The notes below the pieces were generated by a model. It ran no database searches, had not been told where the DNA came from, and was given only the letters and a program-made list of their open reading frames with translations. Made by a program: the position numbers and the translations under genes. 64,000 nt of DNA from Corynebacterium sp. UBA2622 (GTDB taxonomy: Bacteria; Actinomycetota; Actinomycetes; Mycobacteriales; Mycobacteriaceae): contig NZ_DDJO01000002.1 in NCBI RefSeq assembly GCF_002339505.1, positions 144,295-208,294 of the forward strand, given 5' to 3'. This document shows positions 24,087 to 32,093 of the stretch, in pieces; position 1 is the stretch's first letter; every line of letters begins with the position of its first letter.

Positions 24087-25411
24087 TACTTCTCCTTTAT
24101 CCGAATGTCCTCGAGGCGCGGCAGCTGCGCCGCCTCGACGGCGACCGGGGCTCCCCCGATGCCGAACAGCTCCTCGATGGCTGTTTCCACGCTCACCGTC
24201 TCTGACTGGGCGGCGAGCTCCTTGATCTTCACCGTCGGGTTGTGCAGGAGCTTGTCGACGACCCTGCGCACCATCCGGCTCACCTGCGCGAAGTCGGCCT
24301 CGCTGAGCCCCGGTGCGCGCGAGCGCAACCGCTCGAGCTCCGTGACGATGACCTCGTTGGCGGCCCGGCGCAGCTGCGCCACGGCGGGCGCGACCTCCCG
24401 GACGCGCTGCTGCGAGCTGAACGCCTCGAGCTCCTCGGCGATGATCGCCTCGGCGGCGCGGTGCGCGCGGCTGTCGGCGGAATCGCCCTCCATCATCTGT
24501 CCGTGCAGGTACTCGATGTTGACCAGGTGCACGCCCTCGCGGGCCGTGACGGCGTCGTCGATGTCGCGCGGCAGCGAGAGATCGGCGAGCATGACCGGCC
24601 CGGAGATGTCCTCCGGGGTGATGGTGAACTCGCCGCTTGCGGTGGCGGAGATGGCGATGTCCGCCCGCGCCAGCGCTCCGGCGCGGGCGTTGAAGTCGAC
24701 AACCTCAGCGGCCACGCTCGCCTCGCGGGAATGCTCGGCGAGGCGTTCCGCCCGGGAGCGGGTGCGGTTGGCGATGATGAGCCTGTCCACGCCCATCTTG
24801 CCCAGGTGGGTTGCGGAAAGCGTCGCCATCGCACCCGCGCCGAGCACCAGTGCCGTCGTCCCACGGAAGTCCGCGCGTCCCATGATGCCCAGGGCCTTCT
24901 CCAGCGCCAGGGTGACCATGGAGGCCCCAGCGTCGTCGATGGCGGTCTCGGTGTGCACGCGTTTGCCCGCGTGCAGGGCGGACTGGGCCAGCAGGTGCAG
25001 GCCGGGGCCGACGGTGCCGCGCTCCACGGCATCCTGGTAGCTGGTGCGCACCTGGCCGATGATCTGCTGCTCGCCCACCACCATCGAGTCGAGGCCGGCG
25101 GCGACGGTCATCATGTGCTTCGCGGCCGCGTCGGCGTAGCGCACGTACAGGTAGGTGCGCAGCTCCGGCTCCGCCACCCCCGAAGTTGCGGAGAGCACGC
25201 GCAGCACGTCGTCGACACCACTGTGGAAGGAGTTGGTCACGGTGTAGACCTCGAGGCGGTTGCACGTCGAGATGATCATTGCCTCGGACAGTGACGGCTG
25301 TTTGACCAGCGCGGACGCAGTCTCATCCTGCACGGAGGCGTCCATGCTCAGCTGCTCCAGCAGGGCCACGGGTGCCGAGTGATGCGACATCCCTACGACG
25401 AGAACACTCAC
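24086..25411 (-). CDS. hemA: glutamyl-tRNA reductase
   Basis: 441 residues. Reduces glutamyl-tRNA to glutamate-1-semialdehyde, the entry to haem. The catalytic cysteine is in MIISTCNRLEVYTV (near residue 50), then the NADPH domain VLGAGAMATLSATHLGKMG and a C-terminal dimerisation helix region. GTG at 25411 has a strong GGAGG ribosome binding site 7 bases upstream, unlike the many leaderless genes here, which leaves room for translational control. A TATCCT-like -10 lies farther upstream. The glutaredoxin-like gene ends 49 bp before it. Confidence 0.95.
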   Translation of the reverse strand: MSVLVVGMSHHSAPVALLEQLSMDASVQDETASALVKQPSLSEAMIISTCNRLEVYTVTNSFHSGVDDVLRVLSATSGVAEPELRTYLYVRYADAAAKHMMTVAAGLDSMVVGEQQIIGQVRTSYQDAVERGTVGPGLHLLAQSALHAGKRVHTETAIDDAGASMVTLALEKALGIMGRADFRGTTALVLGAGAMATLSATHLGKMGVDRLIIANRTRSRAERLAEHSREASVAAEVVDFNARAGALARADIAISATASGEFTITPEDISGPVMLADLSLPRDIDDAVTAREGVHLVNIEYLHGQMMEGDSADSRAHRAAEAIIAEELEAFSSQQRVREVAPAVAQLRRAANEVIVTELERLRSRAPGLSEADFAQVSRMVRRVVDKLLHNPTVKIKELAAQSETVSVETAIEELFGIGGAPVAVEAAQLPRLEDIRIKEK

Positions 25412-25460
25412 GACATCCCTCCGGAATCTCCAAAAATCAAACTAAAGGATAACCCAGGGG

Positions 25461-25700
25461 TCAGGACAGCTCGGCAGCGAGGTCCTCGTTGTCGACCTCC
25501 CAGCAGGCGAATTCCTCCCCGTCGATCACGACAACCGGCACGCGGTCGCCGTACTCCATCGCGAGTTCGGGGTCGGCGGACGCGTCGACGTCGACAAGCG
25601 AAAGGCTCGCCCCGTGCTTTTCGACGACCGGCCGGATCTGCTCCGCCACACGGACGCAGGACCCGCAACCCTCCCGGACCATCAGCTCCACTTTTTTCAT
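25461..25700 (-). CDS. glutaredoxin-like protein (DUF836 type)
   Basis: 79 residues with a thioredoxin-type beta-alpha-beta fold: MKKVELMVREGCGSC gives the CxxC pair C12/C15, and VPVVVIDGEEF carries the cis-Pro segment. It is a small cytoplasmic thiol oxidoreductase; the partner is unknown. ATG 25700 has a GGGGAGG site 5 bases upstream. Position directly before hemA is shared with mycobacteria, which hints at a link to redox control of the haem pathway, but nothing here proves it. Divergent from the HAD phosphatase gene. Confidence 0.85.
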   Translation of the reverse strand: MKKVELMVREGCGSCVRVAEQIRPVVEKHGASLSLVDVDASADPELAMEYGDRVPVVVIDGEEFACWEVDNEDLAAELS

Positions 25701-25786
25701 CTGGCCTCCCCGTCAAGCGCACCGCGCGGTGAAGAATTACGATTGCTTACGCTACTCCGACCCCCACCGAAAGGTTGATACGCACG

Positions 25787-26824
25787 ATGAGCGCGGACTT
25801 CGTCCCCCTCCCCGGCAGCGAATTCCTCGCCCAGTGGTCGGTCTCCCACGGCAACCTCCGCCGCTTCCTCGAGGACACGGCGCTTCCGCCTCTCGACGAC
25901 AACTCCCAGCGCGCCGCCGGCGAAGCCGCCGCCGCGGCCGCCGTGGAGGAGACGTTCGGAATGGGCCTCGACGAGTTCGCCCTCGGCGTCGACTCCGTGG
26001 GCGGCGCCTTCGCCACCGCCGGCGCATCCACGGTGACCGAGCCCGATCCGGACATCCCCCAGGACACGCACGCGGCGGCTTTCTTCGACATCGACAACAC
26101 CCTCATCCAGGGCTCCTCCCTCGTGCTGCTGGCCGCCGGGCTGGCGCGCCACCGCTTCATCACACCCCGCGAGCTTCTCCCGGGCCTAATCAAGCAGGTT
26201 CGCTTCCGGCTCAGCGGAACCGAGAACCACGGGGACATTGCCGAGGGCCGCGAGCAGGCCCTCGAGCTGGTCAAGGGAAAGAGCGTGGCGGAGCTGACGC
26301 AGCTGTGCTCCGAGATCGTGGACCAGCAGATGATGGGCAAGGCCTACCAGGCGACGGTGGAACTGGGGGCGATGCACATCGCCGCCGGGCAGCAGGTGTG
26401 GCTCGTCTCCGCCACCCCGGTGCAGATCGGCCAGGCGCTCGCCCTGCGGCTCGGCTTCACCGGGGCGCTCGGCACCGTCGCGGAGGAGAAGGACGGGCGC
26501 TTCACCGGGCGCCTCGTCGGCGACATCCTGCACGGCCCCGGGAAGAAACACGCCGTTGCGGCGCTGGCCGCCATCCAACAGCTCGACCTGCGCCAGTGCA
26601 CCGCCTACTCAGACAGCGTCAACGACATCCCGATGCTCTCCATGATGGGCACCGCCGTGGCCGTCAACCCCGACCGGGCCCTGCGCGCACATGCCGAGCG
26701 GGCCGGGTGGGCCGTGCGGGACTACCGTTCGGTGCGTCGCCTCGCCCGCAGCTGGGCCCTGCCCCTCGCGGGCGCGGCGGGAGTGACCGCGGGGGCGGCG
26801 CTGGCCGTGCGGGCGCGCCGCTGA
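25787..26824 (+). CDS. HAD-superfamily IB phosphatase (SerB-like)
   Basis: 345 residues. The HAD nucleophile motif AAFFDIDNTLIQGSS begins only near residue 95, after an N-terminal extension that is Ala-rich with no recognisable domain. Motif II is in LVSATPVQI, motif III/IV in CTAYSDSVNDIPML, followed by a hydrophobic C-terminus (LPLAGAAGVTAGAALAVRARR). This is the phosphoserine-phosphatase-like group; the substrate is not certain. ATG 25787 (MSADFVPLPG) is chosen; an in-frame TTG at 25775 directly abuts a GAAAGG sequence and is less likely. The gene ends in a terminator shared with bS22. Confidence 0.82.
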   Translation: MSADFVPLPGSEFLAQWSVSHGNLRRFLEDTALPPLDDNSQRAAGEAAAAAAVEETFGMGLDEFALGVDSVGGAFATAGASTVTEPDPDIPQDTHAAAFFDIDNTLIQGSSLVLLAAGLARHRFITPRELLPGLIKQVRFRLSGTENHGDIAEGREQALELVKGKSVAELTQLCSEIVDQQMMGKAYQATVELGAMHIAAGQQVWLVSATPVQIGQALALRLGFTGALGTVAEEKDGRFTGRLVGDILHGPGKKHAVAALAAIQQLDLRQCTAYSDSVNDIPMLSMMGTAVAVNPDRALRAHAERAGWAVRDYRSVRRLARSWALPLAGAAGVTAGAALAVRARR

Positions 26825-26866
26825 CCTGGGCTCACCCGGTGCCCCTTCCGCGGCACCCGGCAACGG

Positions 26867-26904
26867 AAAAGGCCCACACCCCGGAACGGGATGCGGGCCT
26901 TCGG
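26867..26904. terminator. bidirectional terminator between the HAD gene and bS22
   Basis: aaggccc (26869-26875) pairs with gggcctt (26895-26901), with further pairing of the bases inside, an A run before it and T bases after it. It lies between two convergent genes. Confidence 0.75.
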
Positions 26905-26911
26905 CGCGGCT

Positions 26912-27013
26912 TTACTTGCCGAGCTTACGACGCTGCACGCGGGTGCGGCGGAGCATCTTGCGGTGCTTCTTCTTCGACATGCGCTTGCGGCGCTTCTTGA
27001 TCACTGAACCCAT
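26912..27013 (-). CDS. 30S ribosomal protein bS22 (AURKAIP1/COX24 type)
   Basis: 33 residues, nearly all basic (MGSVIKKRRKRMSKKKHRKM, then LRRTRVQRRKLGK). It matches the tiny actinobacterial ribosomal protein bS22 that binds rRNA in the small subunit. ATG 27013 has a GAGGAAACC site 5-6 bases upstream, so I reject the longer frame that extends to 27175. It sits between the HAD phosphatase and the BldC-like gene, the same place as in mycobacteria. Confidence 0.88.
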   Translation of the reverse strand: MGSVIKKRRKRMSKKKHRKMLRRTRVQRRKLGK

Positions 27014-27173
27014 GAGGTTTCCTCGTTTCCATCGTTGTACGTACAGTCCTGCCGGCCGGCAGTGGTCGCGCGACGCTGACGCTGCGCGCGGGGCGGGGGA
27101 GGTGCACACTCGCCCCACCCGTACCGTCACCGGCATGAATGTTCCCAGCATAGCGCCCGTGGCGGGGCAGACC

Positions 27174-27219
27174 AAAAACCGCGCCGCCCTGCCCGCGGGA
27201 AGGCGGGAGGGCGGCGCGG
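27174..27219 (-). terminator. Rho-independent terminator of the BldC-like gene
   Basis: Perfect 12-bp stem, ccgcgccgccct (27179-27190) with agggcggcgcgg (27208-27219), and a run of five T on the minus strand right after it. Confidence 0.85.
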
Positions 27220-27238
27220 CTCGTAATGCGGGCGAAAC

Positions 27239-27430
27239 TTACCCGACGTCGTACACGGACGAGTCGAGGTAGTCGTTCACAGCCGTCTCGTTGACCCGGA
27301 AGGAACGTCCCACGCGCACGGCGGGGAGCTCACCGGAGTGAACGAGGCGGTACACGGTCATTTTGGATACGCGCATGATCTCCGCGACCTCGGCAACCGT
27401 GAGGAACTTACCCTTTTCTTCGTTAGCCAT
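27239..27430 (-). CDS. BldC-like helix-turn-helix protein
   Basis: 63 residues, a single winged helix of the MerR/excisionase type: FLTVAEVAEIMRVSKMTVYRL is the recognition region, followed by the wing GELPAVRVGRSFRVN. It has no effector domain. It resembles BldC of Streptomyces and the small regulator encoded next to bS22 and proC in mycobacteria, so it probably binds direct repeats head to tail. It has its own strong terminator and 191 bp of upstream DNA, therefore it is likely a single-gene unit. Confidence 0.85.
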   Translation of the reverse strand: MANEEKGKFLTVAEVAEIMRVSKMTVYRLVHSGELPAVRVGRSFRVNETAVNDYLDSSVYDVG

Positions 27431-27621
27431 AAATCAGTTAACCCTTCAAGCACGGTCGCGCTGTAGGCTTCCCCTCCCACAGGACGAACACGCACGTGCT
27501 GGAACCAGCCTAGCGTGAACGGTGGGCGGGTTGCGACCCAAGTGCCAAAATTTTTTCAGAGTTCAGCCAGTAAACACGTCGGCACTGGTGTGACTCGGCG
27601 GGCCTGCTGGGGCGCAGCCCT

Positions 27622-28455
27622 CTATTTGCCGAGCTCCCGGGCCCGGCGGGCGCACCCCTCCGTTGCCCGGTACAGGCTGCCGCGCAGGCCCGACTCCTCC
27701 AGCTCGCGCACCGCCACCGCGGTGGTCCCGCCCGGGGAGCATACGGCGTGGCGCAGCTGCTCCGGGGGCGTGTCCCCGGCGAGCATCTCACCGGCGCCCG
27801 CCGCAGTGGCCACCGCAAGCCGGGTGGCGGTCTCCCGCGGGAGCCCGAGGGCGACCCCGGCGTCGACAAGTGCCTCCGTCATGAGGAAGTAGTACGCCGG
27901 CCCCGAACCGGACAGGGCCGTCGCGGCGTCCATGAGAGCTTCGTCGAGCTCTACCACGGTGCCCGTGGAGGCGAGCATGCGGCTGATCACCTCCTGCTGC
28001 CCCTCCTCCACGAAGCGCCCGAAGGCGGCGACGTGCACGCCCCGGCCCACCAACATCGGGGTGTTGGGCATGACCCGGGCGATGGGCGTGCCGGCCGCGG
28101 AGGCGGCGGCCTCCATCGCGGCGATTGTCACGCCGGCAGCCATGGAGACGAGAGCAGTGGGGACCTCGTTCTTCGCCACCGTCCCGCTGATCTCCTCGAT
28201 CACCGCGAGGATCTGGGGGGGCTTGACGCAGAGGAAGCAGACGTCGGCGTCGACGGCGGCCTCGTTGTTGTCGTCCGTGGTGACCACGCCGTAGCGCTCC
28301 TGGAGCTCCGCGCCGCGCTCCCGGCTCCGGTTGGTGGCCGTGATGCGCAGGGGTTCCACGCCGGCGGCGATGAGCCCCGAAATGAGGGCTTCACCAATGT
28401 TGCCGGCACCGATGACGGCGATCTTGTCTGCGGAGAAATCGGGGGTGGAAGTCAT
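27622..28455 (-). CDS. proC: pyrroline-5-carboxylate reductase
   Basis: 277 residues. Reduces pyrroline-5-carboxylate to proline with NAD(P)H. N-terminal Rossmann motif IAVIGAGNIGEALISGL, FLCVKPPQ, RVMPNTPMLVGRG, and the P5CR signature near the end (LRHAVCSPGGTTAVAVRELEESGLRG). Start ATG 28455 (MTSTPDFSADK). Length is typical. It lies 64 bp after the gene of the Pro/Ala-rich membrane protein in the same direction. Confidence 0.95.
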   Translation of the reverse strand: MTSTPDFSADKIAVIGAGNIGEALISGLIAAGVEPLRITATNRSRERGAELQERYGVVTTDDNNEAAVDADVCFLCVKPPQILAVIEEISGTVAKNEVPTALVSMAAGVTIAAMEAAASAAGTPIARVMPNTPMLVGRGVHVAAFGRFVEEGQQEVISRMLASTGTVVELDEALMDAATALSGSGPAYYFLMTEALVDAGVALGLPRETATRLAVATAAGAGEMLAGDTPPEQLRHAVCSPGGTTAVAVRELEESGLRGSLYRATEGCARRARELGK

Positions 28456-28519
28456 GAACCCCAGGGTGCCACAAAACGGTGGCAACCCCGGGGTTGAAGG
28501 GTGCTGGGCGTTCCGCGCG

Positions 28520-29428
28520 CTAGACGATGAGCGCAGGGCCGAAGGCCATCACCGCACCGGCGACACCCGCCAGAACCGTGGTGAGGGTGTCCCGGCCGGT
28601 GCGCATCGCGCGCACACCGAAGATGACCGCGAGGACTGCGGCGAGAGCGAGGATCGCGGCGACCACCGTCTTCATGTGCGCCCACACCCACTGGAAGGCG
28701 AGGAACCCGAGGATGCCCACGATTACACCGGCGAAAACCAGCAGCACGAGCATGATGGGGTTCAGCGCGGAATCGTCCTCCGCCACCTCGTCCGCGGCCA
28801 CCTCACGCCCGCGGGGGTCCGCGAGGTCTGCCGCGTCAGCGGCATCGTCGCGGCGGTCGACGTCCCGGGTGCTCCCGGGAGTCGCGGGGGCCTCGGGGAC
28901 CTCGGCGGCCTCCACCTCCCCGCGCTCCGCAGGGCGGGACGGTTCGGGCCGGACCGCGGGGATGACCCCGGTCTCCCCGGCCGGGCGCGCGGCCAGGCGC
29001 GAGGAGCCGGCGGCCGGCTTCTGCGCCGGTTGGGCCTCCACGCGGCGGATCTCGGCGGTGTCCTCGGCTGCGGGCTTCACGGGCCGGGAGACGGGTGCCG
29101 CCGCAGGCTTGACGACGGTCACCGGCGCCGCCGGCTTCTCCGCCGTGGCGGCTGCGCCCTTTCCCGGAGTCGCCGGAGCCTTCGCCCCGGTGGTCCCGGC
29201 CGTCGAGGCCCGGTTCGGCTCCGCGGGAGCGTCGATGGGCACATTCGAGTGCTTGACCTCCGGCGGCCGCGCCTCCACCTTCTTGATCGACCCCGTCAGC
29301 TCCGCGACGGAGACGCCACCCTCCTCCAGGCTGCGGCGGCGGCGGGGACGGGGCTGTCCTGCACCGGGGTTCTTCCCCTCAGTCCGTGCAAGGAGCTCGG
29401 CAACGGTGAGTTGCTTGTCCTCAGACAT
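28520..29428 (-). CDS. Ala/Pro-rich protein with C-terminal membrane segments (Rv0497-like)
   Basis: 302 residues. A short conserved N-terminus (MSEDKQLTVAELLARTEG) and a basic patch (RPRRRRSLEEGGVSVAELTGSIKKVE) precede about 140 residues of low-complexity Ala/Pro/Glu sequence, then three or four hydrophobic segments from about residue 225 to the end. The gene shares one base with ppx (TGATG). The mycobacterial neighbourhood ppx-Rv0497-proC has the same arrangement. No enzymatic function is visible; a membrane-anchored scaffold or regulator is possible. Confidence 0.75.
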   Translation of the reverse strand: MSEDKQLTVAELLARTEGKNPGAGQPRPRRRRSLEEGGVSVAELTGSIKKVEARPPEVKHSNVPIDAPAEPNRASTAGTTGAKAPATPGKGAAATAEKPAAPVTVVKPAAAPVSRPVKPAAEDTAEIRRVEAQPAQKPAAGSSRLAARPAGETGVIPAVRPEPSRPAERGEVEAAEVPEAPATPGSTRDVDRRDDAADAADLADPRGREVAADEVAEDDSALNPIMLVLLVFAGVIVGILGFLAFQWVWAHMKTVVAAILALAAVLAVIFGVRAMRTGRDTLTTVLAGVAGAVMAFGPALIV

Positions 29429-30384
29429 CAGTTGTCATCTCCTTGGTCGTGTCCCTGATCATGTCCCTGATCCATCCACCGCAGAATCACGCCTTCGCGC
29501 AACGCCCACGGGCAGATATCCAACTTATCAAGATTAAGCGCCCGCATCGCCGCTTCCGCTACCAGGGCACCCGCAACGATCTGGTGGGACCTGTCGGCGC
29601 TGATTCCCTCCAGCTCGGCGCGGTCCGCCGCGGTCATCCGCGAGATGAACGCGATGAGCTGGCGCAGGCCCGGCGCGGTCAGCGTGCGGCGCACGAAGGG
29701 CCCGGCCGAGGAGGGCGCTGCGCCCGTGAGACGGGCGAGGGAGCGGAAGGTTTTCGACGTCCCCACGGCCAGGCCGGGCTCCCCCATCGCCCGGAAAGCC
29801 TCGGCGGGCCCGGCGAGCTCGGCATCGATGAAGTCGCGCAGCATGTTGATCTTCTTGCGCTCCGGCGGATCCGTGTCGAACCACTGGTGGGTCAACCTAC
29901 CGGCGCCGAGGTCCAGGGAGAAGGCGAGATCAGGCGTTTCCTCCATTCCACTCGACAGCTCGAGCGACCCGCCGCCGATGTCGAGGTTGGTGATCCGCCC
30001 GGCGGACCACCCGTGCCAGCGCCGCGCCGCCAGGAAGGTCAGGCGCGCCTCCTCCACGCCCGAGAGGATCGCCAGCTTCACCCCGGTGCTCTTCTCCACC
30101 TTCTTGAGCACGTCGGCGGAGTTCGTGGCGGAGCGCACGGCGGAGGTGGCGAAGGCCAGGAACTCCTCGCACCTGAGGTTTTCCGCGAGGTCCTTGGCCT
30201 CGCCGACGGTGTCGATGAGCCGGTCGACGCCCTTGTCCTCGATGTTGCCGTGCTTGTCCAGCAGCTCGACGAGCCGGAGCGGCTGCTTCCAGTCGCTCAT
30301 CGGGGTCGGCCGCCCGCCGCTGCGGGCGTCAACCGCCACGAGATGGACGGTATTGCTGCCAACATCTAATACACCTAGTCGCAC
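29428..30384 (-). CDS. ppx: Ppx/GppA exopolyphosphatase family protein
   Basis: 318 residues, ASKHA fold. N-terminal phosphate loop VLDVGSNTVHLVAVDA, the glutamate-containing SGVEEARLTF, and the DIGGGSLELS phosphate-2 loop. It hydrolyses polyphosphate or (p)ppGpp; the short length fits the mycobacterial Ppx1 type. The C-terminus carries a near-perfect DQGH repeat (DQGHDQGHDQGDDN) encoded by three 12-bp units. GTG at 30384 with a TATTCT hexamer 6 bases upstream; divergent from the Cys-rich gene, only 33 bp between start codons. Confidence 0.9.
   Translation of the reverse strand: MRLGVLDVGSNTVHLVAVDARSGGRPTPMSDWKQPLRLVELLDKHGNIEDKGVDRLIDTVGEAKDLAENLRCEEFLAFATSAVRSATNSADVLKKVEKSTGVKLAILSGVEEARLTFLAARRWHGWSAGRITNLDIGGGSLELSSGMEETPDLAFSLDLGAGRLTHQWFDTDPPERKKINMLRDFIDAELAGPAEAFRAMGEPGLAVGTSKTFRSLARLTGAAPSSAGPFVRRTLTAPGLRQLIAFISRMTAADRAELEGISADRSHQIVAGALVAEAAMRALNLDKLDICPWALREGVILRWMDQGHDQGHDQGDDN
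29438..29473. repeat. 12-bp tandem repeat at the end of ppx
   Basis: Two exact-to-one-mismatch copies of tgtccctgatca (29450-29461, 29462-29473) plus a degenerate third copy upstream. They encode the DQGH units, so copy changes stay in frame. Confidence 0.7.
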
Positions 30385-30390
30385 GCCCCC

Positions 30391-30396
30391 AGAATA
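30391..30396 (-). promoter_or_regulatory. -10 hexamer of ppx (leaderless type)
   Basis: TATTCT on the minus strand, 6 bases before GTG 30384; 7 bp from the opposing hexamer of the Cys-rich gene. Confidence 0.5.
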
Positions 30397-30403
30397 ATGG
30401 GTC

Positions 30404-30409
30404 TACCGT
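30404..30409 (+). promoter_or_regulatory. -10 hexamer of the Cys-rich gene (leaderless type)
   Basis: TACCGT, 8 bases before GTG 30418. Confidence 0.5.
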
Positions 30410-30417
30410 ACTCAGGT

Positions 30418-31407
30418 GTGAATCAACCATCGGCAAAGCCCGTGTTCCTCGGTTTCCCGGCCGCCTCCCCGGCGGGCAAATCGATTCTCGCGGGCCGCGA
30501 GGTCCCGCCGGATTTCCCGCGCGAATGGTTCGAGTTCGTCCACCCGGACGACCCCACGCACTACTTCAGCATCGACCTGACCTGGGCCGAGTCCACCTGG
30601 ACGTGCCGCTTCGGTACCCCGCAGTGCCTCGGCATCGACGAGTCCATGCCGGCCGTGGGCTGCTGCATCCACGGTGCGTACCTGTCGGACGAGTCGGACC
30701 GTGACGACCTCTACAATTCCGTCGCCGAGATGCCCGCCAGGTACTGGCAGCTGCGCCCGGCCGAGGTCGACTCCTACCTCGCCAACGCGGACCCGACCGT
30801 GCTCGAACCCTGGCTCGAGTGGGATGAGGCCGAGGGGGTTGAGGAGGTCGAGGACCGCGGGCTTGGCGACGCCCCCGCCGACGCCGCCGGTGGCACGGGT
30901 GACACCGATGACGACGACACCCCGCACCTGAAGACGCGGGTTGTCAATGGAGCATGCATCTTTGCCAACCGCCCCGGCGCCGAAACCGGGCCCGGATGCG
31001 CCCTACACCAATGGGCGGTGGCGGAGGGCCGGCCCGTCATCGGCTCGAAGCCCGAAGTGTGCTGGCAGGTTCCCTTCTCCCGGGAGGACGAGTGGGAGGA
31101 GCGCTCCGACGGAGTGGAGATCCTGCGCACCACCATCGGCGAGTACCACCGCCGGCAGTGGGGCGGGGGCGGGGAGGACTTCGACTGGTGGTGCACCGCC
31201 GCGCCCGAGTGCCACTCCCCCGGCGAGCCGGCGGGAGAGCCGGTGTGGCGCACGATGCAGGAGGAGCTCACCGCCCTCATCGGCGAAAAGCCGTACGCGG
31301 TCCTCGCTGCGCATTGCGCGGCCCGGGCCGCCCTGCCGGCATCCGCGCGCTCGGCGCACCCGGCCACGGTGGTCGCCGGGGGCCGGGCCGCGGCCGGGGA
31401 GAACTAG
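30418..31407 (+). CDS. conserved Cys-rich protein of the ppx locus (Rv0495c-like)
   Basis: 329 residues from GTG 30418. Ten cysteines occur in small groups: WTCRFGTPQC, GCCIHG, NGACIF, GCALHQ, VCWQV, WWCTAAPEC, with nearby His. This looks like a metal- or Fe-S-binding protein of the YkgJ/DUF3109 kind, but no exact family is proven. An acidic Asp/Glu/Gly linker around residues 135-170 separates two halves. Stop codons of this gene and regX3 overlap in one CTAG. The same gene lies beside ppx in mycobacteria. A -10 hexamer 8 bases upstream supports the GTG start over an in-frame ATG at 30397. Confidence 0.7.
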   Translation: MNQPSAKPVFLGFPAASPAGKSILAGREVPPDFPREWFEFVHPDDPTHYFSIDLTWAESTWTCRFGTPQCLGIDESMPAVGCCIHGAYLSDESDRDDLYNSVAEMPARYWQLRPAEVDSYLANADPTVLEPWLEWDEAEGVEEVEDRGLGDAPADAAGGTGDTDDDDTPHLKTRVVNGACIFANRPGAETGPGCALHQWAVAEGRPVIGSKPEVCWQVPFSREDEWEERSDGVEILRTTIGEYHRRQWGGGGEDFDWWCTAAPECHSPGEPAGEPVWRTMQEELTALIGEKPYAVLAAHCAARAALPASARSAHPATVVAGGRAAAGEN

Positions 31408-32093
31408 ACCTCGAACTTGTAGCCGAGGCCGCGCACCGTGACCAACTGGGTCGGACGCGAGGGCTCGCGCTCGATCTTGGTGCGCAGGCGCTTGACGTGC
31501 ACGTCGAGGGTCTTGGTGTCGCCGACGTAGTTGGCGCCCCAGATCCGGTCGATGAGCTGGCCGCGTGTGAGCACGCGGCCGGCGTTGCGCATCAGGTATT
31601 CCAGCAGGTCGAACTCTTTCAGGGGCATGGGCACGGGTTGGCCGTCGACAAGCACCGTGTGCCGCTCCACGTCCATCTTCACCCGGCCGACCTCGATGAT
31701 CTGGTCGTCGTAAGGCTCCTCGTCCTCCACCTCGGGGCCGCGGCGCAGCACGGCGCGGATGCGGGCGACGAGCTCCCGGGTGGAGTAGGGCTTGGTCACG
31801 TAGTCGTCTGCACCGAGCTCGAGGCCGACGACCTTGTCGATTTCCGAGTCGCGCGCCGTGACCATGATGATGGGCACGGAGGATACCGAGCGCAGGCGGC
31901 GGCACACCTCGGTGCCGCTCATACCCGGGAGCATGAGATCGAGTAGGACGAGGTCGATATCGCCCCTCTCGAACTCATCGAGGGCCGCGGGCCCGTCGCC
32001 GGCGAGCGCCGTCTCGAATCCCTCTTTGCGCAGGAGATACGCCAGCGGGTCGGCCAGCGATTCCTCGTCTTCCACGATGAGAATCTTGGTCAC
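31404..32093 (-). CDS. regX3: OmpR-family response regulator RegX3
   Basis: 229 residues. Receiver domain with phosphorylated Asp52 (VLLDLMLPG), Thr/Lys switch residues (MVTA; DYVTKPYS), then a C-terminal winged helix (EFDLLEYLMRNAGRVLTRGQLID and the VRGLGYKF end). With SenX3 it forms the phosphate-responsive system known in mycobacteria; regulation of phosphate genes is inferred from that homology. GTG start overlaps the senX3 stop (GTGA). Confidence 0.93.
   Translation of the reverse strand: MTKILIVEDEESLADPLAYLLRKEGFETALAGDGPAALDEFERGDIDLVLLDLMLPGMSGTEVCRRLRSVSSVPIIMVTARDSEIDKVVGLELGADDYVTKPYSTRELVARIRAVLRRGPEVEDEEPYDDQIIEVGRVKMDVERHTVLVDGQPVPMPLKEFDLLEYLMRNAGRVLTRGQLIDRIWGANYVGDTKTLDVHVKRLRTKIEREPSRPTQLVTVRGLGYKFEV

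Noticed and set aside
25775..25786. TTG start for the HAD phosphatase
   Set aside because: The GAAAGG sequence would abut the TTG with no spacer, so ATG 25787 is preferred.
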